This document shows positions 1-7,743 of a stretch of DNA of 51,640 nt, in pieces (the stretch's first letter is position 1; each line of letters opens with the position of its first letter). Both the position numbers and the translations under genes were made by a program. Source of the DNA: Mesotoga sp. BH458_6_3_2_1 (GTDB lineage Bacteria; Thermotogota; Thermotogae; Petrotogales; Kosmotogaceae); NCBI RefSeq assembly GCF_003664995.1, contig NZ_JFHL01000012.1, forward strand, positions 1-51,640, in the 5' to 3' direction. The notes below the pieces were generated by a model. The model made no database searches. It was not told the DNA's origin and was given only the letters and a program-made list of their open reading frames with translations.

Positions 1-1014
1 ACTATATCCCAGAGCAGCAGCACATTCAGCTGGAATGGTAGTGATTCGGATGGGACTATTGCTAAGTACGAATACAGAAAAGATGGAGGTACTTGGACAA
101 GCAATGGGACGAGCACAAGCTATACATGGAGCGGCTACTTAGAAGATTACCACACATTTGAAGTTAGGGCTCAGGACAACGAAGGCGCTTACTCAAGCAC
201 AGTAAGCTGGAGCTTCACATATTCGACGGGAGCGGTAGTAGTCGGAGAAATGGTACTCGTCGAGGGTGGAACGTTCACGATGGGAGATGAGTTTGGGGAT
301 CTAGAGGACTGGTGCAGACCAGTTCATGAGGTAACTCTCACATATGATTTCTGGTTGGGTAAATATGAAGTGACTTTCGACGAATACGACGCTTTCTGTG
401 AGGCCACTGGCAGGAGTAAGCCTGACGACTGGGGTTGGGGAAGGGGAACCAGACCTGTAATGAATGTCAGCTGGTGGGACGCGATAGCTTACTGTAACTG
501 GTTGAGCTCGAAAGAAGGATTGCCCGTAGCTTACAGATTGTTGGGAGAAACTGATGAAGGACAGATCTTGGACGCGAATGGCAATGTGACTACTGACATA
601 ACTAAGGTGGTGGGTTATAGATTACCGACACAGGCAGAATGGGAGTATGCTGCCCGGGGAGGAAAATACCGCTCGCCTTACAAATATTCGGGAAGCGATA
701 ATGTAGATGAAGTTGCTTGGTACGAGGAAAATTCGGGAAGCAAGACCCACGAGATCGGACTAAAACTGGCTAACGTGCTCGGTATATACGATATGTCTGG
801 AAACGTATGGGAATGGTGTAGCGACTGGTGGTACTACTACACAGAAACACCAAAGACGAACCCCTACAGCAGTACAATTGATTCCTACCGTATGAATCGT
901 GGGGGTTGTTGGTATTTTGGTGCGACAGGGCCGCGTGTAGCTAATCGCGGCTATAGTGATCCGACTGGTACGGGCAGCAACTTGGGCTTACGTATTTGCA
1001 GGATGGTGTACTGA
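1..1014 (+). CDS. FGE-sulfatase (C-type-lectin fold) surface protein, 3' part
   Basis: The reading frame is open from base 1, so the gene begins outside the window. The first ~80 codons encode an Ig/fibronectin-like domain (SDSDGTIAKYEYR, HTFEVRAQDNEGAYS). From about base 250 the frame encodes a formylglycine-generating-enzyme (SUMF1/FGE-sulfatase) domain with the usual landmarks: VEGGTFTMGD, NVSWWDAIAYCNWLS, YRLPTQAEWEYAARGG, GIYDMSGNVWEWCSDWW and a terminal RGGCW...LGLRICR. Many bacterial members of this fold are binding proteins rather than oxidases; the Ig-like domain suggests a surface or secreted ligand-binding protein (inference). The C-terminal ~40 codons resemble a DGR variable region. 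An internal ATG at 250 could be mistaken for the start, but it lies mid-protein. Confidence 0.85.
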   Translation, partial: TISQSSSTFSWNGSDSDGTIAKYEYRKDGGTWTSNGTSTSYTWSGYLEDYHTFEVRAQDNEGAYSSTVSWSFTYSTGAVVVGEMVLVEGGTFTMGDEFGDLEDWCRPVHEVTLTYDFWLGKYEVTFDEYDAFCEATGRSKPDDWGWGRGTRPVMNVSWWDAIAYCNWLSSKEGLPVAYRLLGETDEGQILDANGNVTTDITKVVGYRLPTQAEWEYAARGGKYRSPYKYSGSDNVDEVAWYEENSGSKTHEIGLKLANVLGIYDMSGNVWEWCSDWWYYYTETPKTNPYSSTIDSYRMNRGGCWYFGATGPRVANRGYSDPTGTGSNLGLRICRMVY

Positions 1015-1019
1015 ATACG
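889..1019 (+). other. Candidate DGR variable region (VR)
   Basis: The last ~40 codons of the FGE-fold gene fit the VR layout known from diversity-generating retroelements: constant RGG-W, RVANR, P and LGLR-R blocks separated by positions that in templates are usually AAC/AAT. Here those positions read TAT TTT GGT, GGC TAT AGT GAT and GGC AGC AAC, nearly all of NNC/NNT form, as expected after adenine-specific mutagenesis of AAY codons. A 6-bp inverted repeat, CGTATT (991-996) and AATACG (1014-1019), brackets the stop codon, where DGRs often carry a hairpin. No template repeat or reverse transcriptase is visible in the window. Confidence 0.5.
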
Positions 1020-1117
1020 CTTTAGCCTTTTTACAATTTACCCTTTTCTGCGGTTTCGAGCGCCTGGCACGGAGTAGCCCGCAGGCGCGAGGAGACGCAG
1101 GAGGTACCGGAGGTTAT

Positions 1118-1452
1118 ATGGCCTTCAGGATAATAACGGTCCCATTCGACAATTAGAGAGAAGTGTTCCCGGATAACGAGATCAACAACTTCCTGCTGGA
1201 CAAGAAGGTGAAAAGCTATTGAGTTAAGTTCTTTATCTGTTTCTAGAAGCCTTTCTGGGGCGTTTTTCTGGAATATGAAGAGATAGAGGATAGAAGCGTT
1301 GAAAAGCTGACATCACCTCAGGGTAAAGGATAGAAGGAAGTATTCGAAAAGCCGAAGGACCAGAAGAAGGAAAAGGGTTACAAACTCGGCTTTCCGGTTC
1401 CTATAGCGTACTTTCTGCTTTTTTATTGGCATCATAGCCTAACTGCTGAAGT
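1118..1452 (+). pseudogene. Decayed DGR accessory (HRDC-type) gene
   Basis: A good ribosome site (GGAGG at 1109-1113) precedes ATG 1118. The frame reads MAFRIITVPFDN and then continues with protein-like sequence (VFPDNEINNFLLDKKVKSY, KPFWGVFLEYEEIEDRSVEK, KEVFEKPKDQKKEKGYKLG) interrupted by four in-frame stops: TAG 1154, TGA 1220, TAG 1244 and TAG 1331. No frameshift is needed over more than 300 bp, so inactivation was by point mutation and looks recent. The pattern resembles the N-terminal part of HRDC-domain accessory proteins found beside DGR reverse transcriptases (from memory of the family). The HRDC domain itself would follow but is lost before the ROK gene. A 7-bp inverted repeat (1060-1066/1082-1088) lies just upstream. 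Confidence 0.5.
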
Positions 1453-1472
1453 CAAGATAAAGGCTACAGAAG

Positions 1473-2372
1473 TCAGTCTTTGTGAACTCTCCTTGACAGG
1501 GAGAGTATTCCAAGTATGTTTGGATTGGGTTCTATAGAGGAAAGCTCAATCTTTACCTTCTTTCCTGGAACTCTGTAGTAGTTCTCTTCAATGGTCTTAA
1601 GCATTCTGTCGAAATAGTACCGGTTCTTCCCGAGACTTCCTCCGACTACCAGTACCCCAGGATCGAGAGAATCTATGAGGTTGCAGAGAAAGCGTCCAAG
1701 AGTTTCAGAAGCTTCGGTTATCATTTCTTTGAAAACCGGCTCGTTCAACTGTGCTCGATTCATTATCTCTTTTGTGCCGATCTTTATTCCAAGCGAATCA
1801 TGTGCTCTAATTTCAAGACCCCTGCCGCCTGAAATCGCTTGCAGGCAGCCGCGACGACCACAAGTGCAAAGCGGACCATCCGCTTTCACTATTGTGTGGC
1901 CGATTTCGCCCGCTGCGTTGTTTGCTCCCCGTAAGATTTTACCCCGGACGACCATTCCCATACCTATTCCCGTACTGACGGTGACGTAGATGAGCGACTC
2001 AATTTCCTTTCTGAATTCCCATTCGCCGAAAGCGGCCGCATTGCAATCGTTTTCGATTACACCTTCTGCACCGAGAAAGGAGGAGGCTCTTCTGAAGAGC
2101 TCCACGTTTTTCCACCCGAGGTTCGGCGACCAGATCAAATTGCCCTTTTCGGGACTGACGGCACCTGCCGTGCAAAGCCCCCAGCGGTTGATATTTCTAC
2201 TTCCTTTCATGCGAAGACAGATGTTACTAAGTCGCTCGAAGAAACTATCAATTCCTTCAGCCGGTCTGGTGGGAAATTCCTCCGATGAATAAGGCTCCAC
2301 TTCTTTCTCATTGAAAGCCGATACGAGAGTTTTGGTACCTCCAACGTCGATCGCTATTTCAACTGCTGGCAT
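1473..2372 (-). CDS. ROK family sugar kinase
   Basis: 299 residues. The N-terminal IAIDVGGTKTLVSAF is the phosphate-binding loop of the ASKHA fold. ENDCNAAAFGEW and VTVSTGIGMGMVV are ROK signatures, and GEIGHTIV with CTCGRRGCLQA is the zinc-binding ROK motif (CxCGxxGC). It presumably phosphorylates a hexose or sugar acid in the cytoplasm. The start ATG follows GGAG with 6-bp spacing. It overlaps the upstream aldolase reading frame by 14 bp, so the two were translated together; a kinase paired with KDPG aldolase suggests a 2-keto-3-deoxy-sugar-acid route (inference). Because the aldolase partner is truncated, this gene may now lack its original promoter. Confidence 0.85.
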   Translation of the reverse strand: MPAVEIAIDVGGTKTLVSAFNEKEVEPYSSEEFPTRPAEGIDSFFERLSNICLRMKGSRNINRWGLCTAGAVSPEKGNLIWSPNLGWKNVELFRRASSFLGAEGVIENDCNAAAFGEWEFRKEIESLIYVTVSTGIGMGMVVRGKILRGANNAAGEIGHTIVKADGPLCTCGRRGCLQAISGGRGLEIRAHDSLGIKIGTKEIMNRAQLNEPVFKEMITEASETLGRFLCNLIDSLDPGVLVVGGSLGKNRYYFDRMLKTIEENYYRVPGKKVKIELSSIEPNPNILGILSLSRRVHKD

Positions 2373-2838
2373 TTACGGCTCTCCGAATTTTCTGGATCCT
2401 TTCAAGAACCTCTCCTTCTCTTCCCTCATCAAAAAGGTTTCTGTTTGCTATGTAGGAACCGATTCCGAGCGCAACAGCTCCTGCTCGCATGTATTCTGTA
2501 GCGTTTTCGGACGTTACCCCGCCGAAAGGCATGAATTTGACTGTGGGAAAGGGACCCCTGAATGCTTTGAGCAAATTCAGTCCTTCCGCACCGCCGGGGA
2601 AGAGTTTCAGAAAGTTGAATCCGTTGTTCAGCGCCGTCTGTATATCTGTAGAAGTGTAGACACCGGGTATATAGCTTATTCCATCCCTTATCGACAACTT
2701 TGCGATTTCCTCGCTAAACCCCGGGCTGAGAACGAAATCGGCATTCGAGCGGAGCGCTCTCGAATATGCCGTATCATCGTATACTGTACCGGCCCCGATC
2801 ACGAGCTTTCCGTAGAATTCCTTCTTGAGTTCGTGCAT
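2359..2838 (-). pseudogene. eda: KDPG/KHG aldolase, 5'-truncated
   Basis: The remaining 159 residues match the 2-dehydro-3-deoxy-phosphogluconate / 4-hydroxy-2-oxoglutarate aldolase family from about residue 60 onward: VIGAGTV, DFVLSPGFSEEIAK, IPGVYT, NFLKLFPGG (the Schiff-base lysine) and MPFGGVTSENA. Family members are about 205-215 residues; the first ~55-60, including the catalytic Glu and the following Arg-containing strand, are missing. Upstream of MHELKKEF the frame reads only eight more codons into TAA at 2863-2865, and the left end of a mosaic repeat (GGGACAGACTCC, 2847) begins within those codons. The gene was therefore cut at the repeat boundary. An active enzyme is unlikely. Confidence 0.8.
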
Positions 2839-2846
2839 TCCTGAAA

Positions 2847-3600
2847 GGGACAGACTCCTTTTTTAACATTCAGTTAACCTTAGGACCGTGACGCTGGGAA
2901 GAGCATCCCAGGAAGTAATGCGCCGAAAGATCACCGGCGGAAGTGATGCCCGGAGGATCGTCCGGGGAAGTGAGGCTGCTTCGCAGGAGGCAAAAAGGAG
3001 CCAGTCTGCTGCGCAGGCCAGTCAGGCTCCGCCTGGCCAGTCTCGCCTATGGCGAGGCCAGTTCCGCTTCGCGGGGAAGCAAAAAATCGGGTTAGAAAAG
3101 CGGGTTATCAGAACGGGTTCTTGAAGAGAAAGAAGCTGAGACAAGTAAAGACGAATTTGAAGGCTTATTCGGATGACGGGGGACCGTTGACGGACAACGA
3201 TGTCTTGAGAGTGTTCAGCGGGTCTTCTTTCTTAAGCGAAAAGCGGCTCTTGGTTGCGAGATACCGTGCAGACCCCCCAAACAGGAGAATTTTGGGGCAG
3301 GCTTTAAGGGCAGGCTCATCGGAATGACAATTAACAGTTACTGCGAAAAGGCTAGATTCAGTCATTCCGACAAAGCTCTTGGTCGGAATCTTGAGAGTAT
3401 TGATTCACGATTTTGACCTAGAATGTGAACAGACCCTTACTCTAGAACGAAGAACAGGTTTTATTCGGAGAACGGAGAACCGCTCAACGTTCAACCAGTT
3501 TCTCTTGCTCTTACGAACCCCCTACCTGCTAACCCAACCCCGGTCTTTCAAAAGCCCAGATCCTGAACAGGAGCACTTCAGGATGACAAAATGAGTTCGT
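2847..3600 (+). repeat. Mosaic hairpin repeat, copy A
   Basis: The left end GGGACAGACTCC...TTCAGTTAACCTTAGGACC is shared with copy B (5303). A hairpin array runs from 2888 to about 3090: CTGGG/CCCAG, CGCCG/CGGCG, CCCGGA/TCCGGG, CTGC/GCAG, then four hairpins separated by the linker CCAGT (CTGC-TG-CGCAG, CAGGC-TCC-GCCTG, CTCGCC-TAT-GGCGAG, CCGCTTCGCGG). From about 3283 to 3480 the sequence is nearly identical to 44033-44220, including the inverted TTCCGAC...GTCGGAA. No convincing gene is present; short open frames here arise from the palindromes. Confidence 0.8.
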
Positions 3601-3988
3601 TCTGATCAGATTGCTTCAATCTTCCTTCTTCTCACAACTTGCATCTTGCAACTGAACTTCCGCTCTTTCCCACATCTAACCCGCTGAGCCCGACAATGGC
3701 TTTTCCGCAGTTACGATTTTCAATTACTAAATGATAGAATGAGGGCATTCTTGGTTTTCTTCGGTATTAGTATGCATTTTTATTGGAGGAGAGCTTCGTT
3801 AAGTGTAGCAAAAGGTTTCCGCCAGAAGAGAAGTGTAATAGCATTAGAAATCTGAACTTGCTTGTATTGTTGGTTCTTCATCGAAGAGGATCTGAAGTGA
3901 TTTCAATAAAGGGTCAGATAGTTGAAGCGTCGGGCATCTGTGAGTGCACCGAATGTGGAGCGATATCTTATGGAAGGACGATGTGATA
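3601..3988 (+). other. Non-coding tail and leader before aminotransferase
   Basis: Pyrimidine/adenine-rich mosaic-repeat debris runs to about 3690. A weak sigma-70-like promoter may lie at TTACGA (3711-3716), 18-bp spacer, TAGAAT (3735-3740). A strong ribosome-site-like GGAGGAG (3785-3791) has no ATG/GTG/TTG at normal distance. A 33-codon in-frame stretch ending CECTECGAISYGRTM just before the aminotransferase has a CxxC motif but no start; I could not assign it. Confidence 0.4.
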
Positions 3989-5203
3989 ATGGATCAGTTA
4001 ATAGAAAAGTTTTCAAAACTTGGTGTAGATAACGCTCCTGGACAGGAGAGTCTTCAAGATGGCGAGGGGCTTCAACTTATAGGAGAGAAGATTCCCGGAA
4101 GACCGGTTGATTTTTCTCATGGGGATGTCAATGCTTTTGAACCGATCCCGGGATCACTGGATGCATTTGTAGAAGGCGTCCGCTCGGGCGGTGAGCAAGC
4201 GTATACTGAATACAAAGGAAGAGGCAACATACGAGAATCTTTGTCTGAAAAGCTTTCTACATTCACCAACACTCCAATTTCTCCAGATACGCAGCTCATC
4301 ATTACACAGGGGACCCAGGGAGCGCTTTTTCTGGCAGCGGGATCACTAATTGGCCGGGGAGATAAGGTCGCAATAGTTGAGCCCGACTATTTCGCCAACA
4401 GAAAACTGGTGCAATTCTTCGATGGCGAAATCGTTCCAGTAGCGCTGGATTTTCTGGAGTCTAATGGGCTAGCCGGTTTGAATCTTGCCGAGCTTGAAGA
4501 ATCTTTCAAAGCCGGTGTTAAGGTCTTCTTGTTCTCCAATCCTAACAACCCGACGGGTGCTATTTACACGGCTGATGAGATTCGGTCTATCGCTTACCTT
4601 GCAAAGAAATATGATGTATCGGTTGTCGTAGATGAGCTTTATGCAAGACAAATTTTCGATGGCAGAGTGTATACACATCTGTGTGCCCAAGACACAATAC
4701 CAGTCAATCTAATCACAATCATCGGTCCATCCAAAACAGAGTCTTTAAGCGGTTATCGGTTAGGAGTTGCATTTGGTTCCGAAAATATCATTGCACGAAT
4801 GGAAAGACTGCAGGCTATTGTCTCTCTGCGCGCCGGAGGTTATTCTCAAGCTGTACTTACATTGTGGTTCAACGAACCAGAGGGATGGATGGAAGATCGA
4901 ATCGATGCACATCAAAGGATCCGTGACGATCTGGTAAAATTGCTTCACGGCGTGGAAGGTGTCAAAGTCAGAAAAACAGAAGCCGGTAGTTATCTATTTG
5001 TGACAGTTCCCGAGTTGACCGTCACTATGAGAGAGTTTGTTAAAATCCTAAGATTTCAGGCCGATGTTACGGTGACAGTCGGAACGGAATTTGGCCCTCA
5101 GTTTATTAATAGTTTTCGCATCAATTTCTCTCAAGATCATCACTTTGCAGCGGAGGCAATTAATCGTACGGTACAGCTGATTGAAAGATACCGGAGAAAA
5201 TAA
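3989..5203 (+). CDS. Aminotransferase class I/II (PLP-dependent)
   Basis: 404 residues from ATG 3989 (GGAAGG about 11 bp upstream); an earlier ATG at 3944 would add 15 residues with no ribosome site. Fold-type I aminotransferase features are in order: TQGTQGALFLAAGSL (cofactor phosphate region), VEPDYFANRK, FSNPNNPTGAIY (the NPxNPTG motif), VVVDELYARQIFDG (the Asp that contacts the pyridine nitrogen) and IIGPSKTESLSGYRLG, in which SK is the Schiff-base lysine. Substrate cannot be read from sequence; aspartate/aromatic-type or a MalY/PatB-like lyase are possible. It stands alone between two mosaic repeats. Confidence 0.88.
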   Translation: MDQLIEKFSKLGVDNAPGQESLQDGEGLQLIGEKIPGRPVDFSHGDVNAFEPIPGSLDAFVEGVRSGGEQAYTEYKGRGNIRESLSEKLSTFTNTPISPDTQLIITQGTQGALFLAAGSLIGRGDKVAIVEPDYFANRKLVQFFDGEIVPVALDFLESNGLAGLNLAELEESFKAGVKVFLFSNPNNPTGAIYTADEIRSIAYLAKKYDVSVVVDELYARQIFDGRVYTHLCAQDTIPVNLITIIGPSKTESLSGYRLGVAFGSENIIARMERLQAIVSLRAGGYSQAVLTLWFNEPEGWMEDRIDAHQRIRDDLVKLLHGVEGVKVRKTEAGSYLFVTVPELTVTMREFVKILRFQADVTVTVGTEFGPQFINSFRINFSQDHHFAAEAINRTVQLIERYRRK

Positions 5204-5302
5204 TAAGCGGTATTTGTTTATCCAAGTGCCTCTTTGTTACTCAGGAATGGTAATCGCTAACCTCAAATCTGGATAAATCCCTTCTTTCGAATCCCTTCTT
5301 TC

Positions 5303-6240
5303 GGGACAGACTCCATTTTTTACATTCAGTTAACCTTAGGACCGTGACGCTGGGAAGAGCATCCCAGGAAGTGATGCCCGGAAGAACATCCGGGGAAGTG
5401 ATGCCATTATAGAACATTGGACGCAATGCCGGCAAAGATCGTGCCGGGACGCAATGCACTGAGGAGCATCAGTGGACGCAAGGCTGGACTAGAACATTTC
5501 AAGAAGTGATGCTGGGAAGAGCATCCCAGGAAGTGATGCCCGGAAGAACATCCGGGGAAGTGAGGCCGACTTCGTCGGGAAGTGATGCTCGCCGGCGCGA
5601 GGAAAGAGCCCCTCTCCTCTCTGGTCGTAAAACGTTGTGAAAAGCCGTCCTTTGAGAAGAGCACACACCCCACCGCAAGCGGTCCCCCCCGCTCAAGCGG
5701 GGATTTAGAAGCCGTCCTTGGTCCTTCGTCCCAGAACATGGACCCGTCCTTCGAAAGAGAAGGAATAACAGATCCTCAATCTGGAACGAAGAACAGGTTT
5801 CCTCGGCGAACGGAGAGCCGCTCAACGGAGAACCATTTTCTTTGCTCTTTCCAGCCCCCAATCCGCTAACCCCAACTCCGGTCTTTCAAAAGCCCAGATC
5901 CCGGATCAAGTCCGGGATGACGGTGTTGGGTGTCTCAGTCACAGTCAGTCACCTCCGGTGGCCAGTCGCACTGCGTGCGGCCAGTTTCGCTTCGCGGGGA
6001 AAGGGACGCTTGCCAGAAGACGCTGCACGCTGATCGCTGGGAAGAGCCTTCTTCGTTCCAGATAATGAAGCCGTCCTTTGAGAAGAGCACACTCCCCACC
6101 GCAAGCGGTCCCCCCCGCTCGAGCGGGGATTTAGGAGCCGTCCTTGGTCCTTCGCCCCAGAACATAAATCCTCCCTTCGAGAGAGCTGGAAGAACAGATC
6201 GTCGCATTGGAACGAAAGATATCTTTTCGAACCCAAAATA
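5303..6240 (+). repeat. Mosaic hairpin repeat, copy B
   Basis: It begins with the same left end as copy A after a short direct duplication (ATCCCTTCTTTCG twice, about 5277-5302). The array 5345-5610 holds about ten modules, e.g. CTGGG/CCCAG twice, CCCGGA/TCCGGG twice, GCCGGC/GTGCCGG, CACTG/CAGTG, CCGAC-TTC-GTCGG and CTCGC/GCGAG, joined by GGAAGTGATGC or GGACGCAA. Then come two copies of the block with ACCGC/GCGGT and CCCCGCT/AGCGGGG (about 5640-5780 and 6060-6225). CCCGGATCAAGTCCGGG (5898-5914) and a CCAGT-linked hairpin trio (5945-6000) lie between them. No gene is supported in 5204-6267. Confidence 0.8.
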
Positions 6241-6267
6241 TTCTGCCTTTGACCATGATTCGAGCTG

Positions 6268-7461
6268 CTAAAGCTTCTTCAAAAGCCTTTCTAGTCTGGC
6301 AGGAGAAACAACGGAAACAGCACCCAGGAAACTTGCAAAGTCGTCGATGCCCTTCTTTATAGCCGCTTCCATTTCCTCTGTGACGGTAACGTCATCCTCC
6401 CACCACCAGTTCTTTATATTCAAGATCTTCTTCTTTTTATCGAGAACTGGCTCGAAACGGGCAACGAAGTCTGCTCCGTAGAGAACGGGTAGAACGTAAT
6501 ACCCGTACTTCCTGTCCTTAGGCTGTTTATAGACCTCCCATACGTATTCGAATTCGAAAATGCTCTTTATGAATTTCCTGTCCCATAGCAGATTATCAAG
6601 CGGAGCTAAAAAAGCTGCCTCAAATGGTTCATCGATTACGAGGCATCGATCGAGAAGTTCGTGATTGGAGCTAGCAATGTAAACTGGATATTCAACCCCC
6701 TCGATCTCCAGCTCGATCAACTCACCCGAGTGGACCATCTCCTTTATTGCGGCTATCCGTCCGCTGCTGTTCAGACCCTTTATTCCAAGCCAGGCATCGC
6801 CCGATCTCGACCAGAAAAGCCCGATGCTGTCGATCCTTCTTCTGATATGCCAGCGGTGATAATCCTCTTCGGTCGTGTTGGGGTCGGACCTTCTCATAAG
6901 ATTCTCGGGCATACACCTCCCGGCCAAGTCGTAGAACTTTCTAGTTCCGTTCCTGTGATGTATCACAAGCTCTCCCCGCCAGTACAGACTCTCGAGTGCC
7001 GCCCTGGAGACGTTGGTCGGCGCCCAATACCAGCCGACCTTTTTGTCGAAGTCAAAGTCCTGCGAGGAAAGCGGGCCTCTGACCTCAATTTCTTTCATTA
7101 TGTGATCGGCTATCTCGTCTATGTGCTCGCTACTTCTTATATTAGCTTTTGAGTCTTCCCTGAATCTTTCGAAATACGGCCAGTCTTCGACCGGGTATAA
7201 AGACATGTTTTTATCAAAGCCTTCAATCAATTTCCTATCCTCGTAAAGTAGTTTGTAAAGCATTTCCGGTCTGTAATTTTCCACTCTTGACTGGAGAACG
7301 AGGTCTGTGTTCATCCCGGCGATGTTCAGCGGATCGAACTGCAGACAACCGACTTTTCTTACAAACTGAAGTATTCCGTCGCTACACTGAATCCTTTTTG
7401 GAGGTAGCAGATTCTGATAGGAGAGCAAAATCCTCTTTGCGTGATCTTTGGTGATCTTCAT
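6268..7461 (-). CDS. AlkX/YcaQ-like DNA glycosylase (HTH_42 winged helix)
   Basis: 397 residues, ATG preceded by AAAGGAA at 8-bp spacing. The protein matches the winged-helix family formerly called DUF1006 and now known for the AlkZ/AlkX (YcaQ) interstrand-crosslink DNA glycosylases. A QxD catalytic motif appears in GCLQFDPL (Q41, D43), as in the AlkX branch. Other conserved blocks are FDKNMSLYPVEDWPYF, WYWAPTNVSRAALESLYWRGEL, FLAPLDNLLWDRK, KYGYYVLPVLYG and FVARFEP. It probably unhooks bulky alkyl or crosslinked bases (family knowledge). It is monocistronic here; its 3' end abuts mosaic repeat B. Confidence 0.85.
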   Translation of the reverse strand: MKITKDHAKRILLSYQNLLPPKRIQCSDGILQFVRKVGCLQFDPLNIAGMNTDLVLQSRVENYRPEMLYKLLYEDRKLIEGFDKNMSLYPVEDWPYFERFREDSKANIRSSEHIDEIADHIMKEIEVRGPLSSQDFDFDKKVGWYWAPTNVSRAALESLYWRGELVIHHRNGTRKFYDLAGRCMPENLMRRSDPNTTEEDYHRWHIRRRIDSIGLFWSRSGDAWLGIKGLNSSGRIAAIKEMVHSGELIELEIEGVEYPVYIASSNHELLDRCLVIDEPFEAAFLAPLDNLLWDRKFIKSIFEFEYVWEVYKQPKDRKYGYYVLPVLYGADFVARFEPVLDKKKKILNIKNWWWEDDVTVTEEMEAAIKKGIDDFASFLGAVSVVSPARLERLLKKL

Positions 7462-7671
7462 GCTAAACTTCCTTTCTTTGACAAATCTTCTCCCTGAATG
7501 TTATCATATGTCTTCGTGATCATCAGCGTACGTTCGGTGAAGCGCCTCTATTGAAGAGACTATAAGGCGAATACTGACGATTCACGATCTACCATTCTCC
7601 GTATCTGGGCAGGTCTGCATATCTTATGTGAAGCAAGTAAGAACTCCATTTAGTTGTTCGTCTATTTCTTC

Positions 7672-7703
7672 GCAAATAAAAGCCCGGGAAGGTTCCCCGA
7701 GCT
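7672..7703 (-). terminator. Rho-independent terminator of transglutaminase gene
   Basis: Read on the minus strand: AGCTCGGG, a 7-nt loop, CCCGGGCT (one mismatch), then TTTATTT. It lies about 40 bp after the stop of the gene ending at 7744. Confidence 0.75.
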
Positions 7704-7743
7704 GAATCGATGGTTGAATTTCAATAGATTACGCTTTCGAGAA

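Noticed and set aside
1118-1452. Stop-codon reassignment (TAG/TGA read as amino acids)
   Set aside because: Neighbouring intact genes end normally with TAG, TGA and TAA, so a pseudogene is the simpler explanation.
3783-3986. 67-codon frame with CECTEC motif
   Set aside because: The apparent TTG start coincides with a ribosome-site-like GGAGGAG, the first half has no protein-like character, and no family is recognisable.
5898-5914. CCCGGATCAAGTCCGGG as a specific operator
   Set aside because: It occurs inside mosaic repeats B and C (27893), imperfectly in D, and not at promoters; it is treated as part of the repeat.
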